DNA of 19,625 nucleotides from Rheinheimera sp. (GTDB taxonomy: Bacteria > Pseudomonadota > Gammaproteobacteria > Enterobacterales > Alteromonadaceae), in contig NZ_JAIWOI010000351.1 of the NCBI RefSeq assembly GCF_020217005.1, positions 1 through 19,625 of the forward strand, read 5' to 3'. Below, in pieces: positions 1 to 9,061 of this stretch. Both the position numbers and the translations under genes were made by a program. The notes under the pieces were generated by a model. It worked only from the letters and a program-made list of their open reading frames with translations. It was not told the origin of the DNA and ran no database searches. Each line of letters begins with the position of its first letter. Position 1 is the stretch's first letter.

Positions 1-744
1 CGCTTTGTCGGCAAAAATGCCGCTTTGGCTGAAGCCAGGGCTATGCTTGCCGCAGGCGCTGTTATTTTAGATATAGGTGGCGAATCAACCCGACCAGGAG
101 CTGAAGAAGTCCCCCTGCAGCAAGAACTTGACAGAGTCTTGCCTGTCATTGAAAGCATTCGCTCAGAGCTGGATTGTGTGATTTCTATTGATAGCTGTAA
201 ACCACAAGTGATGAAAGAAGCTGTTGCAGCGGGAGCTGATATCATCAACGACATCAAAGCATTATCTGAGCCCGGTGCAGTTGAGTTTGCAGCTGTTGCC
301 GGTGTGCCCGTATGCCTGATGCATATGCAAGGGCTGCCCAGAACTATGCAGCATTCGCCTTCGTATCAGGATGTAGTCAGAGAAGTGTCTGATTTTTTGC
401 TGCAACGAGCGAAAGTCTGTATAGCGGCTGGTATACCTCAAAGTCAGATTTTGCTCGACCCAGGTTTTGGTTTTGGCAAAAGTCTGCAGCATAACTATCA
501 GTTGTTAAGTCAGCTTTCAGACTTAGTCGCGTTTAATTACCCTGTGTTGGCAGGAATGTCGCGAAAATCAATGATTGGCCAGTTATTAAATGTTCCGGCA
601 GAGGAACGTTTGGCAGGTAGTTTAGCCTGTGCCACAATAGCTGTCATAAAAGGTGCCCGCATTATCCGGGCGCATGATGTTAAAGAAACTGTGCAGGCAG
701 TGGCTGTTGCTTCAGCCACCTTATTTGGAGTAGAGCATGGCTAG
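1..744 (+). CDS. folP: Dihydropteroate synthase, 5' end cut off by window
   Basis: FolP condenses 6-hydroxymethyl-dihydropterin pyrophosphate with p-aminobenzoate to give dihydropteroate in cytoplasmic folate synthesis; it is the sulfonamide target. The frame is open from base 1, so the true start lies upstream; about 247 residues are present against roughly 280 for the E. coli enzyme, so about 35 N-terminal residues are missing. Seen motifs are [10 protein letters not shown] early in the fragment, SIDSCKP, a NDIKAL segment, the DPGFGFGK pterin/phosphate-binding loop, GMSRKSMIG (the conserved SRK) and a closing RAHDV. Its last 8 bases overlap the start of glmM, which indicates translational coupling; folP-glmM is a conserved gammaproteobacterial pair. 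Identification is firm; only the start is unknown. Confidence 0.96.
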   Translation, partial: RFVGKNAALAEARAMLAAGAVILDIGGESTRPGAEEVPLQQELDRVLPVIESIRSELDCVISIDSCKPQVMKEAVAAGADIINDIKALSEPGAVEFAAVAGVPVCLMHMQGLPRTMQHSPSYQDVVREVSDFLLQRAKVCIAAGIPQSQILLDPGFGFGKSLQHNYQLLSQLSDLVAFNYPVLAGMSRKSMIGQLLNVPAEERLAGSLACATIAVIKGARIIRAHDVKETVQAVAVASATLFGVEHG

Positions 745-2071
745 GAAGTATTTTGGAACTGATGGTGTGCGTGGCAAAGTAGGTGAGTTTCCAATCACGC
801 CAGAATTTGCCATGAAGTTAGGTTGGGCCGCTGGTCGGGTGTTATCGCAGCGTGGTACCAAAAAAGTATTGATAGGCAAAGACACTCGTATCTCAGGTTA
901 TTTGTTAGAAACGGCTTTAGAAGCCGGCTTAGTAGCAGCTGGAGTAGATGTGCGTTTATTAGGGCCTATGCCAACACCAGCTGTGTCTTACCTGACCCGT
1001 ACTTTCCGTGCTGAGGCCGGTATTGTGATCAGTGCCTCCCATAACCCTTATTACGACAATGGTATCAAATTCTTCTCTGCTGACGGTACCAAGTTGCCAG
1101 ATGAAGTCGAGCTTGCCATCGAAGAAGCCATGGAGCAGCCAATGGTTTGTGAATCGTCAGAGCGTTTAGGCAAAGCTATGCGTATAGACGACGCAGCCGG
1201 CCGTTATATCGAATTTTGTAAAAGCCATATGCCAAATCATTTATCTTTGAGTGGCTTAAAAGTTGTACTGGACTGTGCGCATGGCGCGACCTATCACATA
1301 GCTCCTAATGTATTCCGGGAGTTAGGTGCAGATGTTCAGGCGATAGGCATTAGTCCAAATGGCTTGAATATTAACGACCACTGCGGCGCTACCCATACCG
1401 ATCTGTTGCAAAAAACTGTGATAGAAACCGGAGCGGATCTGGGGATTGCTTACGACGGCGATGGTGACAGGGTAATGATGGTCGACCATACGGGCCGTGT
1501 CATTGATGGTGATGAAATTGTTTACATCATTGCCCGCAACGCACAAAAGCTAAATAAACTGCAGGGTGGAGTCGTGGGGACTCTGATGAGCAATATGGGC
1601 TTAGAGCTCGCGTTGGCAGAATTAGGTATTCCTTTCGCCCGTTCTAACGTTGGTGATCGTTATGTGGTTGAGATGTTAGCTCAGAAAAACTGGCGTATTG
1701 GTGGTGAAAACTCAGGCCATGTATTGAATCTGGACCATGCAGGCACCGGTGACGGTATTATCGCCTCTATTCAGGTGTTAACCGCTATGCTGGAAGCGCA
1801 ATTGTCTTTGGCTGAGCTTGCTCAGGGCATGACCAAGATGCCGCAAGTACTGGTGAACGTCAAATTTGAAAAAGGTACTGCACCTTTAGAAAACTTACAC
1901 GTCAAGAAAGTGATACAGCAAGTTGAGCAGGATTTAAACGGTCAGGGTCGTGTGTTGATCAGAAAATCTGGTACTGAACCATTAATCCGTGTAATGGTAG
2001 AAGGAAGGATACAAGACGAAGTACAACAATATGCGCAAAAAATAGCCGATGCGGTTAAGCTCGCCAGCTAA
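737..2071 (+). CDS. glmM: Phosphoglucosamine mutase
   Basis: GlmM interconverts glucosamine-6-phosphate and glucosamine-1-phosphate, feeding UDP-GlcNAc for peptidoglycan and lipopolysaccharide. The 444-residue product matches the family length (E. coli 445). The phosphoserine loop ISASHNP is present with the catalytic serine at about residue 101; the metal-binding DGDGDR begins at about residue 240; the sugar-binding GENSGH and the C-terminal phosphate-binding RKSGTEP are intact. The start ATG lies inside the folP end (8-base overlap), and the protein begins with the typical [12 protein letters not shown] segment, so the start is secure. No independent promoter is evident. A weak hairpin with a short T run follows the stop. 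Confidence 0.98.
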   Translation: MARKYFGTDGVRGKVGEFPITPEFAMKLGWAAGRVLSQRGTKKVLIGKDTRISGYLLETALEAGLVAAGVDVRLLGPMPTPAVSYLTRTFRAEAGIVISASHNPYYDNGIKFFSADGTKLPDEVELAIEEAMEQPMVCESSERLGKAMRIDDAAGRYIEFCKSHMPNHLSLSGLKVVLDCAHGATYHIAPNVFRELGADVQAIGISPNGLNINDHCGATHTDLLQKTVIETGADLGIAYDGDGDRVMMVDHTGRVIDGDEIVYIIARNAQKLNKLQGGVVGTLMSNMGLELALAELGIPFARSNVGDRYVVEMLAQKNWRIGGENSGHVLNLDHAGTGDGIIASIQVLTAMLEAQLSLAELAQGMTKMPQVLVNVKFEKGTAPLENLHVKKVIQQVEQDLNGQGRVLIRKSGTEPLIRVMVEGRIQDEVQQYAQKIADAVKLAS

Positions 2072-2103
2072 AATTTGCTAATTTAGTCGTCAAGTCTTGT
2101 TTG

Positions 2104-2137
2104 AACGGGTGAGGTTAGTTACTATCCCGCCCGTTTT
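2104..2137 (+). terminator. Weak intrinsic terminator after glmM
   Basis: AACGGGTG (2104-2111) can pair with CGCCCGTT (2128-2135), giving 8 pairs with one G-T wobble, and the arm ends in a run of only four T. It lies between the glmM stop and the tpiA ribosome binding site. The long loop and short T run make partial termination more likely than a strong stop. Confidence 0.4.
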
Positions 2138-2154
2138 AATTCAGAGGCGATAAC

Positions 2155-2901
2155 ATGAGACAACCTAAGCCGTTAGTAGTTGCTAACTGGAAAATGAATG
2201 GCGATTTAGATCTGGTTCAGCAGATGTCGGATGCCTTGTCCCTGTTAACTCAGCCATTACCAGATATTTTGATCTGTCCACCGGTAATTTTTCTACCTCA
2301 CTTTCCAAAACATCTGAATTATAAGCTAGGCGCTCAGAATATGAGCGAACAGTTGGCAGGGGCCTTTACCGGTGAAATCTCTGCGGATATGCTACGTGCT
2401 GCTGGTGCATCTCATGTCATCATTGGTCATTCTGAACGTCGCGCTTTGTACGGCGAGTCAGATGCAGTCATCAGCCAGAAAATAAAAGTTGCTGTTGAAG
2501 CAGGTTTAACACCAATCTTGTGTGTGGGTGAAACTCAACAGCAGCGTGAAGAAGAAAAAACTTTGCAGGTTCTTGCACGGCAATTGGATGCGGTGTATGC
2601 TGCGCAGCCTCATTTACTGGCGCATTCAGTGGTAAGTTACGAGCCGATTTGGGCTATAGGCACAGGTCAGACTGCAACTCCACAACAGGCTCAGCAAGTG
2701 CATCAATTTATCCGCAGCCATTTGGCCCAGTATGATGCAGTGGCTGTAGAAGCGTTAAGAATTATATATGGTGGCAGTGTTACTGCTGCTAATTGTGAAG
2801 CCCTGTTTGCAGAGGCGGACATAGATGGCGCCCTTATTGGTGGCGCCAGTTTGAAAGTGGCAGATTTTTCTGCGATTTGCGCAATAGCAAAGGATTCATA
2901 A
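2155..2901 (+). CDS. tpiA: Triosephosphate isomerase
   Basis: TpiA interconverts dihydroxyacetone phosphate and glyceraldehyde-3-phosphate in glycolysis and gluconeogenesis. The 248-residue length is normal. Substrate-binding N11 and K13 lie in ANWKMNG; the electrophilic histidine is H92 in IIGHSERR; the catalytic base is E163 in YEPIWAIGTG, which opens loop 6; the phosphate-binding IYGGSV and a GALIGGASL segment close the barrel. The ATG follows a purine-rich AGAGGCGA site. The TAA stop shares its last A with the secG ATG. The tpiA-secG-tRNA order is common in gammaproteobacteria related to Alteromonadales. Confidence 0.98.
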   Translation: MRQPKPLVVANWKMNGDLDLVQQMSDALSLLTQPLPDILICPPVIFLPHFPKHLNYKLGAQNMSEQLAGAFTGEISADMLRAAGASHVIIGHSERRALYGESDAVISQKIKVAVEAGLTPILCVGETQQQREEEKTLQVLARQLDAVYAAQPHLLAHSVVSYEPIWAIGTGQTATPQQAQQVHQFIRSHLAQYDAVAVEALRIIYGGSVTAANCEALFAEADIDGALIGGASLKVADFSAICAIAKDS

Positions 2902-3239
2902 TGTACGAATTGTTTATTGTATTGTATCTGTTAGTCGCACTGGCTTTGATCGTTCTGGTACTGATCCAGCACGGAAAAGGCGCAGACATGGGTGCCTCTT
3001 TTGGTGCTGGCGGTTCGGCCACTATTTTTGGCTCTTCAGGTTCAGGTAATTTTTTAACCCGTACGACTACTGTACTGGCTACTTTGTTTTTCGCTTTAAG
3101 TCTGTTGCTGGGGAATCTGAGCACAGACCGCGTAAAAGCTGTAGACGATTGGCAGGACTTGTCTGTGCCAGTTGAGACAAAAGCAGCCGATGCAGCGGAA
3201 GAGAAAAAGCCAGCGTCAGATATTCCGGTAGGAAACTGA
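2901..3239 (+). CDS. secG: Protein translocase subunit SecG
   Basis: SecG is the small inner-membrane subunit of SecYEG that helps SecA-driven protein export. The predicted 112-residue product starts MYELFIVLYLLVALALIVLV, which is the first membrane helix, then the conserved loop KGADMGASFGAG and a second helix around residues 52-72 (FLTRTTTVLATLFFALSLLL). The C-terminal tail is charged and Lys/Glu/Ala rich. I chose the ATG that overlaps the tpiA stop by one base because it gives the family N-terminus; the same frame is open 24 bases further upstream inside tpiA but that adds no conserved residues. It is 19 bases upstream of tRNA-Leu, as in E. coli where secG precedes leuU. Confidence 0.95.
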   Translation: MYELFIVLYLLVALALIVLVLIQHGKGADMGASFGAGGSATIFGSSGSGNFLTRTTTVLATLFFALSLLLGNLSTDRVKAVDDWQDLSVPVETKAADAAEEKKPASDIPVGN

Positions 3240-3258
3240 TTGCACCTCTGATTTTTAA

Positions 3259-3343
3259 GCCGAGATGGTGAAATTGGTATACACGCTACCTTGAGGTGGT
3301 AGTGCCTTCGGGCGTGCGGGTTCAAGTCCCGCTCTCGGCACCA
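3259..3343 (+). tRNA. leuU: tRNA-Leu (anticodon GAG)
   Basis: The 85-base gene folds as a class II tRNA with a variable-arm hairpin (TGCCTTCGGGCG). The acceptor arm GCCGAGA pairs with TCTCGGC, discriminator A is at 3340 and CCA is encoded at 3341-3343. The anticodon stem CTACC/GGTAG encloses the loop TTGAGGT with GAG at 3293-3295. The T arm holds GTTCAAGTC. The position directly after secG matches E. coli leuU, and it is probably co-transcribed with tpiA-secG. Confidence 0.97.
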
Positions 3344-3368
3344 ATATACAAAGCACAGCAAGCAAGGC

Positions 3369-3397
3369 TTGCGATAGTCAGACCAGGACTATATAAT
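3369..3397 (+). promoter_or_regulatory. Sigma-70 promoter for tRNA-fMet
   Basis: A TTGCGA -35 box (3369-3374), exactly 17 bases of spacer and a consensus TATAAT -10 box (3392-3397) precede a G+C-rich discriminator (GTGCGTCGC). The predicted start near 3404 is about 10 bases before the tRNA 5' end at 3414. A GC-rich discriminator is typical of stringently controlled stable-RNA promoters. Readthrough from it probably feeds rimP-nusA-infB. Confidence 0.85.
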
Positions 3398-3413
3398 GTG
3401 CGTCGCTTACGGA

Positions 3414-3490
<77 letters not shown>

Positions 3491-3512
3491 AATTCGCCAA
3501 GGTTCGAAGGAA

Positions 3513-3551
3513 ATAAAGAGTAAAAAAATTAGCCCTCGGGCTCCTCTTTAT
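3513..3551 (+). other. Bipartite hairpin between the tRNA and its partial copy
   Basis: ATAAAGAG (3513-3520) pairs perfectly with CTCTTTAT (3544-3551), and inside it AGCCC (3531-3535) pairs with GGGCT (3538-3542). No T run follows, so it is not a standard terminator; it may act in 3' processing of the tRNA transcript or be a remnant of the duplication. Confidence 0.5.
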
Positions 3552-3556
3552 AACTC

Positions 3557-3596
3557 CGGGCGAAGGTAGTCGGTTCAAATCCGGCTCCCGCAACCA
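3557..3596 (+). pseudogene. Partial copy of tRNA-fMet 3' half
   Basis: Bases 3561-3596 match 3455-3490 of the initiator tRNA at 35 of 36 positions (single C to A change at 3568), covering the last anticodon-stem base, variable loop, T arm, acceptor 3' strand and CCA. The offset is 106 bases. No matching 5' half is present, so no cloverleaf can form. Upstream, the string TCGGGCTC then ATAACTCCGGG vaguely resembles a disrupted anticodon arm, which would make it a decayed tandem tRNA copy; the alternative is a leftover attachment site of an element that once integrated in the tRNA. Confidence 0.8.
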
Positions 3597-3660
3597 ACTT
3601 CCTTTAGATGATAAAGAGTGTTACAACTTTATATGTGGTAAAGGCAGTTAAATGTAAGTC

Positions 3661-3751
3661 GCTTCGTGGAGAAGCAAATGTGTGGCCCGGGTTCGACAGC
3701 TTGCTGTTAAACCTACAGAATTCAGGACTTTGATTGGCGATATCAGAGTCC
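3661..3751 (+). promoter_or_regulatory. Structured leader of the rimP-nusA operon
   Basis: Three hairpins occur in a row. GCTTC (3661-3665) pairs with GAAGC (3671-3675). GGGTTCGACAG (3689-3699) pairs with CTGTTAAACCT (3704-3714) around a CTTG loop, with one mismatch and two wobbles. GGACTTTGAT (3725-3734) pairs with ATCAGAGTCC (3742-3751) with one wobble. They precede two intrinsic terminators. No coding sequence is credible here. I infer a regulatory RNA leader; its ligand or partner is not identifiable from sequence, but NusA-linked autoregulation is the obvious candidate. Confidence 0.55.
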
Positions 3752-3766
3752 AGTCAGCTTTAAAGT

Positions 3767-3791
3767 CGCCCCGAAATTTCGGGGCGTTTTT
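3767..3791 (+). terminator. Strong intrinsic terminator upstream of rimP
   Basis: A perfect 20-base inverted repeat CGCCCCGAAATTTCGGGGCG (3767-3786) is followed by TTTTT. It separates the tRNA transcription unit from rimP, so rimP-nusA-infB expression from the tRNA promoter needs readthrough. Confidence 0.9.
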
Positions 3792-3822
3792 ATATCTGGC
3801 TACAAGGTTTTACTACTATTCT

Positions 3823-3842
3823 GGGCTATATGCCCTTTTTTT
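3823..3842 (+). terminator. Second intrinsic terminator, just before the rimP RBS
   Basis: GGGC (3823-3826), loop TATAT, GCCC (3832-3835) and seven T (3836-3842). The T run ends only six bases before the GGAGG of rimP. A short stem with a long T tract is the type of terminator most dependent on NusA, so this is a candidate feedback attenuator. Confidence 0.75.
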
Positions 3843-3858
3843 ATTTCTGGAGGTCTCT

Positions 3859-4314
3859 TTGACTAAACAAGAACAGCAGTTAACTGAGCTGTTGACGCCA
3901 ACAGTAGAAGCCGCAGGCTTTGAGCTGGTCGGCATAGAGTTCGTTCGTGCTGGACGTCACTCTATTCTGCGGGTTTATATTGACCATCAGGATGGCATTA
4001 CTGTGGATCACTGCGCCACTGTAAGCCGGGAAGTGAGTGCGTTACTTGATGTTGAAGACCCTATCCCGAATGAATATTTCCTTGAAGTGTCCTCCCCTGG
4101 TTTAGACCGCCCACTTTTTACTCCTGCTCATTTCGCCAAAGTTGTTGGCCAGATCATTGAAGTAAAATTGGCTATTCCGCAGGATGGACGCCGCAAATTT
4201 AAAGGCCTGCTGACACAAATCGAAGACGATATGTTAGTAGTGGAAGTGGATGGCAAACTCTATCGTTTGCTGATGGATAACGTAGATAAAGCGAACGTAG
4301 TGCCAGTGTTCTGA
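3859..4314 (+). CDS. rimP: Ribosome maturation factor RimP
   Basis: RimP assists 30S subunit maturation in the cytoplasm. The 151-residue product has the family length (E. coli 150). The N-terminal domain contains [13 protein letters not shown] and [13 protein letters not shown], then [15 protein letters not shown] and the signature [12 protein letters not shown]; an Sm-like C-terminal domain ends at [12 protein letters not shown] chose the TTG at 3859 because a strong GGAGG (3849-3853) lies five bases upstream and the sequence from [11 protein letters not shown] aligns with the known N-terminus. The frame is open for 59 more codons upstream, but these cross two terminators and carry no family similarity. 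The rare TTG start and adjacent terminator suggest low, controlled expression. Confidence 0.94.
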   Translation: MTKQEQQLTELLTPTVEAAGFELVGIEFVRAGRHSILRVYIDHQDGITVDHCATVSREVSALLDVEDPIPNEYFLEVSSPGLDRPLFTPAHFAKVVGQIIEVKLAIPQDGRRKFKGLLTQIEDDMLVVEVDGKLYRLLMDNVDKANVVPVF

Positions 4315-4342
4315 TACACGGGTCAAAGCGAGGCAAAATAAT

Positions 4343-5839
4343 ATGGCTAAAGAAATTTTATTAGTAGTTGACGCGGTATCGAACGAAAAGTCAGTACCGC
4401 GCGAGAAAATTTTCCAGGCGTTAGAGTACGCGTTAGCGGCTGCCACTAAAAAGAAAAACGAAGGCGACATCGAAGTTCGGGTAGCAATCGATCGTAAAAC
4501 CGGTGCCTATGAAACATTCCGTCGCTGGTTGGTGATCCCGGATGATCAGGTACAAGAACATCCGTATCGTGAAATCACGCTGTCTGCCGCTCAATACGAA
4601 GAGCCACACTTAAAAGTGGGTGATTATGTTGAAGAGCAAATTGACTCTATTACTTTTGACCGCATTACTACCCAAATGGCGAAACAGGTCATAGTACAAA
4701 AAGTACGTGAAGCTGAACGTTCACAAGTGGTGGAAGCTTATGTCGATCAGGTGGGTGAATTAGTTACTGGCGTGGTGAAAAAAGTAAACCGTGACAGCAT
4801 CATCGTCGACTTAGGTAACAACGCTGAAGCTATGTTGGCTAAAGAAGAAATGTTGCCACGTGAGACCTTCCGTCCGGGTGACCGTATCCGTACTTTGTTA
4901 TTTGAAGTAAAACCAGAAGCTCGTGGCGCACAGCTTTTCTTAAGCCGTACCCGTCCTGAAATGCTGATCGAATTATTCCGCATCGAAGTGCCTGAAATTG
5001 GCGAAGAGATGATTGAAATTCGTGGTGCAGCACGCGATCCGGGTTCACGCGCTAAAATTGCGGTGAAAACTAATGACCGTCGTATCGACCCTGTAGGCGC
5101 TTGTGTTGGTATGCGTGGTTCTCGTGTTCAGGCGGTTTCCAGCGAATTAACAGGTGAGCGTGTTGATATAGTTCTGTTTGATGACAATCCGGCTCAGTTT
5201 GTTATTAACGCTATGTCGCCTGCAGAAGTGGCTTCGATCATTGTTGATGAAGACAAACACTCTATGGACATTGCTGTAGAAGACAGCAATCTGGCTATGG
5301 CTATTGGCCGTGCCGGACAAAACGTACGTTTGGCCAGCCAGTTAACAGGTTGGGAACTGAACGTCATGACAGTGTCAGCGATGAAAGCCAAACACCAGGA
5401 AGAAAATGCCAAAGTGCTGGACCTGTTTATGACGGCGCTGGAAGTGGATGAAGATTTCGCTGGTGTACTGGTTGACGAAGGTTTCTCTACCTTGGAAGAG
5501 ATAGCATACGTACCTGTTAGCGAATTATTGTCTATTGATGGTTTAGACGAAGATACAGTAGAAGAGTTACGTAAACGTGCTAAAGCCGTATTAACCACAC
5601 GTGCTCTGGCCAGCGAAGAATCACTGGAAGGCTCAGCGCCTAGTGAAGCATTAGTTAATCTGCCAGGTGTTGGTACCCACACAGCTTATGTGTTGGCCAG
5701 CAAAGGCATCATCACACTTGATGATCTGGCAGAGCTAGGGGTAGATGATTTGATTGAAATCGAAAAAATGACTGAAGAAAAAGCGGCAGAGCTGATTATG
5801 GCTGCCCGTAATATTGTTTGGTTCAGTGAAGACAAATAA
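4343..5839 (+). CDS. nusA: Transcription termination/antitermination factor NusA
   Basis: NusA binds RNA polymerase, promotes pausing and intrinsic termination, and takes part in rRNA antitermination. The 498-residue product has the full gammaproteobacterial architecture: N-terminal polymerase-binding domain (about 1-130), S1 domain (about 135-200, [16 protein letters not shown]), KH1 with GMRGSR, KH2 with GRAGQN, then two acidic repeats typical of gammaproteobacteria (about 365-425 and 430-498), the last containing [16 protein letters not shown]. The ATG is 28 bases after the rimP stop. It probably controls its own operon through the NusA-sensitive terminators upstream of rimP. Confidence 0.98.
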   Translation: MAKEILLVVDAVSNEKSVPREKIFQALEYALAAATKKKNEGDIEVRVAIDRKTGAYETFRRWLVIPDDQVQEHPYREITLSAAQYEEPHLKVGDYVEEQIDSITFDRITTQMAKQVIVQKVREAERSQVVEAYVDQVGELVTGVVKKVNRDSIIVDLGNNAEAMLAKEEMLPRETFRPGDRIRTLLFEVKPEARGAQLFLSRTRPEMLIELFRIEVPEIGEEMIEIRGAARDPGSRAKIAVKTNDRRIDPVGACVGMRGSRVQAVSSELTGERVDIVLFDDNPAQFVINAMSPAEVASIIVDEDKHSMDIAVEDSNLAMAIGRAGQNVRLASQLTGWELNVMTVSAMKAKHQEENAKVLDLFMTALEVDEDFAGVLVDEGFSTLEEIAYVPVSELLSIDGLDEDTVEELRKRAKAVLTTRALASEESLEGSAPSEALVNLPGVGTHTAYVLASKGIITLDDLAELGVDDLIEIEKMTEEKAAELIMAARNIVWFSEDK

Positions 5840-5865
5840 GTGGGTCAACGGAGGTAAAAACTGAC

Positions 5866-8544
5866 ATGGCAGATGTAACCATAGAAAAACTGGCCAGTGA
5901 CGTCAATACGACTGTTGATCGTATAATCCAACAGTTTGCGGATGCAGGCATAACAAAACAAGCTGGCCAAATGGTCAATGAAGAAGAGAAAAAGACTCTT
6001 CTGGACCACTTAAGCCGTGCCCATGGCGGTCAGTCCGCTGAACCGTCTAAACTGACGCTGGTACGTAAAGAAAAAACTACTCTGAGTGTGGCTGGTGGCG
6101 CTGGTCGTAACCGCGAGATTCAGGTGGAAGTGCGTAAGCAAAAGACTTTTGTAAAACGCCCTTCAGGTGAAGAAGCTGCAAAGCTGGCCGAAGAAGAGCG
6201 CATTGCTGCAGAACAAGCGGCAGAAGCGGCAAAACGTGAACAAGAACGTTTAGCTGCGGAACAAAAGGCGAAAGAAGAAGCGAATCGTAAAGCCAAAGAA
6301 GAAGCGGATCGTAAAGCTGCTGAACAGAAAAAACGTGACGAAGCAAAACACGCTCAGTTGATGAAAGATGATCCGGAAGAAGCGGCTCGTCGTGCGGCGA
6401 AAGAAGAAGCGAAGCGTGAAGCTGAGCGCATCAAAGCACAACAGGAAGCTGAACTGTTGCGTAAGATGGAAGCTGAAGCCAAGCAACAAGCTGAAGCTGC
6501 ACGCCGTTTAGCAGAAGAAAATGCGGAACGTTGGGCTAAAGAAGAAACCAAGCCTGCGGAAGAAGCCGACTATCACTTAACCAGCAATGTGTATGCAAAA
6601 GCTGCAGAAGATGAAGTTGATGCCCGTGAGGAACGTGGTGGCCGTCGTACAACGAAAAAGGCTCCAGCTGGTAAAGCCAAGAAAAAAGATGATGTGGATG
6701 ATAAAGACGCCTTTAACCGCGCTAATCGTCACAAGAAAAAGAAAACGCCAGTTAGCATGCAGCATGGTTTTAACAAACCAGCTCAGCCAGTAGAACGTGA
6801 AGTGAAGATTGGTGAAACCATCACAGTCGCTGAATTGGCGTCTAAGATGGCGGTGAAAGCTTCTGAAGTGATCAAGGTCATGATGAAGATGGGCGCTATG
6901 GCGACCATCAACCAGGTTATTGACCAGGAAACTGCAGCTATCGTTTGTGAAGAGATGGGCCACAAGTTCACTCTGACTAAAGAAAACGAGCTGGAAGAAG
7001 CGGTGATGTCAGACCGTGAAGGTCAGGGCGAGTTAGAGCCTCGTGCTCCTGTTGTTACCGTTATGGGTCACGTTGACCACGGTAAAACTTCGACACTGGA
7101 TTACATCCGTAAAGCAAAAGTAGCAGCTGGCGAAGCCGGTGGTATTACTCAGCACATCGGTGCATACCATGTAGAAACTGAACGCGGTATGGTGACCTTC
7201 CTGGATACACCAGGTCACGCGGCATTTACTTCAATGCGTGCCCGTGGTGCCAAGGCAACAGACATAGTCGTCCTTGTTGTGGCTGCAGACGATGGCGTGA
7301 TGCCACAAACCAAAGAAGCGATTCAGCACGCGAAAGCGGCTGGCGTACCATTGGTTGTTGCGGTGAACAAAATGGACAAACCGGATGCAGATCCGGATCG
7401 CGTTCGTAACGAATTGTCTCAGTACGGCGTTATTTCTGAAGAGTGGGGCGGTGATACTCAATTCGTGCCTATCTCTGCAAAAACAGGCATGGGTATAGAT
7501 GACCTGCTGGAAGCTATACTGAACCAGGCTGAACTGCTGGAATTAAAAGCAGTGAAGAAAGGCCTGGCCCGTGGTGTTGTTATTGAGTCACGTCTGGATA
7601 AAGGTCGTGGTCCCGTTGCATCCATCCTAGTTCAGGAAGGTACCCTGCAACAAGGTGAAATCGTACTGTGTGGTTTTGAATACGGCCGTGTTCGTGCGAT
7701 GCGCGATGAAAACGGTAAAGAAATCAAAGTGGCAGGCCCATCTATTCCGGTAGAGATATTAGGTCTTTCCGGTGTGCCACAAGCTGGTGATGAAGTGACA
7801 GTAGTAAAAGACGAGCGTAAAGCCCGTGAAGTTGCTTTGTACCGTCAGGGTAAATTCCGTGACGTCAAACTGGCTCGTCAGCAAAAATCTAAGCTGGAAA
7901 ACATGTTTGCCAACATGTCTGAAGGCGATGTGGCTGAACTGAACATAGTTCTGAAAGCGGACGTACAGGGTTCTGTGGAAGCGATCAGCGAGTCACTGAG
8001 CCGTCTGTCGACTGATGAAGTGAAAATCAAAATCATCGGTAGTGGTGTGGGTGGTATTACTGAAACCGACGCGACGCTTGCAGCTGCATCATCGGCTATC
8101 ATCATTGGCTTTAACGTGCGTGCCGAAGGTACAGCCCGTAAGATCATTGAAGAAGAGAACCTGGACTTACGTTACTACAGCATCATTTATGAACTGTTAG
8201 ACGAAGTTCGTGCCGCCATGACAGGTATGTTAGCACCTGAGTTTAAACAACAGATCATTGGTCTGGCTCAGGTTCGTGCAGTGTTCCGTTCGCCGAAGTT
8301 TGGCGCTATCGCTGGCTGTATGGTGACCGAAGGTGTGATTAAACGTAATGCACCAATTCGTGTACTGCGTGACAACGTGGTTATTTTCGAAGGTGAACTG
8401 GAGTCCTTGCGCCGCGTTAAAGACGACGTATCCGAAGTACGCAACGGCTTCGAGTGTGGTATCGGCGTGAAGAACTACAACGACGTGCGTGAAGGCGACC
8501 AGATTGAAGTGTTTGAAGTTGTTCAGGTTGAACGTACTTTATAA
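5866..8544 (+). CDS. infB: Translation initiation factor IF-2
   Basis: IF-2 is the GTPase that places fMet-tRNA on the 30S subunit and promotes subunit joining. The 892-residue product is the long form (E. coli 890). It opens with the N-terminal IF2N fold ([11 protein letters not shown]), followed by a highly charged Lys/Glu/Ala-rich coiled-coil stretch from about residue 95 to 240, a second IF2N-like segment near 315-370, then the G domain with G1 GHVDHGKT (401-408), DTPGH and NKMDKP. Domains II-IV follow with [11 protein letters not shown] and the fMet-tRNA-binding C-terminus. GGAGGT lies upstream of the ATG, 26 bases after nusA. Internal starts producing shorter isoforms, as in E. coli, are possible but not provable here. 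Confidence 0.98.
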   Translation: MADVTIEKLASDVNTTVDRIIQQFADAGITKQAGQMVNEEEKKTLLDHLSRAHGGQSAEPSKLTLVRKEKTTLSVAGGAGRNREIQVEVRKQKTFVKRPSGEEAAKLAEEERIAAEQAAEAAKREQERLAAEQKAKEEANRKAKEEADRKAAEQKKRDEAKHAQLMKDDPEEAARRAAKEEAKREAERIKAQQEAELLRKMEAEAKQQAEAARRLAEENAERWAKEETKPAEEADYHLTSNVYAKAAEDEVDAREERGGRRTTKKAPAGKAKKKDDVDDKDAFNRANRHKKKKTPVSMQHGFNKPAQPVEREVKIGETITVAELASKMAVKASEVIKVMMKMGAMATINQVIDQETAAIVCEEMGHKFTLTKENELEEAVMSDREGQGELEPRAPVVTVMGHVDHGKTSTLDYIRKAKVAAGEAGGITQHIGAYHVETERGMVTFLDTPGHAAFTSMRARGAKATDIVVLVVAADDGVMPQTKEAIQHAKAAGVPLVVAVNKMDKPDADPDRVRNELSQYGVISEEWGGDTQFVPISAKTGMGIDDLLEAILNQAELLELKAVKKGLARGVVIESRLDKGRGPVASILVQEGTLQQGEIVLCGFEYGRVRAMRDENGKEIKVAGPSIPVEILGLSGVPQAGDEVTVVKDERKAREVALYRQGKFRDVKLARQQKSKLENMFANMSEGDVAELNIVLKADVQGSVEAISESLSRLSTDEVKIKIIGSGVGGITETDATLAAASSAIIIGFNVRAEGTARKIIEEENLDLRYYSIIYELLDEVRAAMTGMLAPEFKQQIIGLAQVRAVFRSPKFGAIAGCMVTEGVIKRNAPIRVLRDNVVIFEGELESLRRVKDDVSEVRNGFECGIGVKNYNDVREGDQIEVFEVVQVERTL

Positions 8545-8582
8545 GCACTTTAAGTTGGCAAATTTAAAGTTGAAGAGATCGG

Positions 8583-8607
8583 CAGGGGCTTAGGCCCCTG
8601 TTTCTTT
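8583..8607 (+). terminator. Hairpin with T-rich tail between infB and rbfA
   Basis: CAGGGGC (8583-8589) pairs perfectly with GCCCCTG (8594-8600) around a TTAG loop and is followed by TTTCTTTC. The interrupted T run suggests a partial terminator or an RNA-processing hairpin that lowers rbfA-truB output relative to infB. Confidence 0.65.
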
Positions 8608-8632
8608 CTGCTCACATGTGTTGGAAAGAATT

Positions 8633-9061
8633 ATGGCTAAAGAATTTACCCGGGTAGACCGTCTGTCGCAGCAAATGCAGCAGGAAATCGCAGTGATTTT
8701 ACAACGTGAAATCAAAGACCCACGTTTGCACAACATGATCACCGTGTCTGACGTAGACGTATCGCGTGACTTATCACACGCCAAAATTTATGTGACTTTT
8801 TTAGGCTTAGAAGCTGAAAAGGTAAAAGCCAATCTGGATATTTTAAACGACGCCTGTGGTTATATCCGCAGTCTAATCGCTAAACGCATTCAGGCTCGTA
8901 TAGTACCTACGATACGTTTTTACTTTGACCAGTCGTTGGATCAGGGCATTCGCATGGCCAACCTGGTCGAACAGGTACGCCGCGAAGATGACAAACGCCG
9001 TATTGAGGCGGGTCAGGAACCTGACCGTAAGCCTAAAGCGGCGCAGGACGAGGAAGAGTAA
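8633..9061 (+). CDS. rbfA: 30S ribosome-binding factor RbfA
   Basis: RbfA is a cold-shock-associated factor needed for 16S rRNA 5' end maturation in the 30S subunit. The 142-residue product has the single KH-like fold with QEIAVILQREIKDPRL, SRDLSHAKIYVTF and IVPTIRFYFDQSLDQG, plus a charged C-terminal tail slightly longer than in E. coli (133). I chose the ATG giving MAKEFTRVDRLS, the family N-terminus, preceded by GGAAAGA; a GTG five codons upstream in the same frame adds only LERI-like residues. The TAA stop shares one base with the truB ATG, implying coupled translation. Confidence 0.96.
   Translation: MAKEFTRVDRLSQQMQQEIAVILQREIKDPRLHNMITVSDVDVSRDLSHAKIYVTFLGLEAEKVKANLDILNDACGYIRSLIAKRIQARIVPTIRFYFDQSLDQGIRMANLVEQVRREDDKRRIEAGQEPDRKPKAAQDEEE

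Noticed and set aside
2834..3361. Minus-strand open frame of 175 codons across secG and tRNA-Leu
   Set aside because: Antisense shadow of secG; the ERDLNPHARR-like peptide is the well-known artefact of reading a tRNA backwards.
3682..3858. Upstream extension of the rimP reading frame (59 codons)
   Set aside because: It crosses both intrinsic terminators, lacks conservation, and the TTG at 3859 has a strong RBS and gives the family N-terminus.
6077..6551. Minus-strand open frames inside the charged region of infB
   Set aside because: They arise from the repetitive Lys/Glu/Ala codons of IF-2 and have no coding features of their own.
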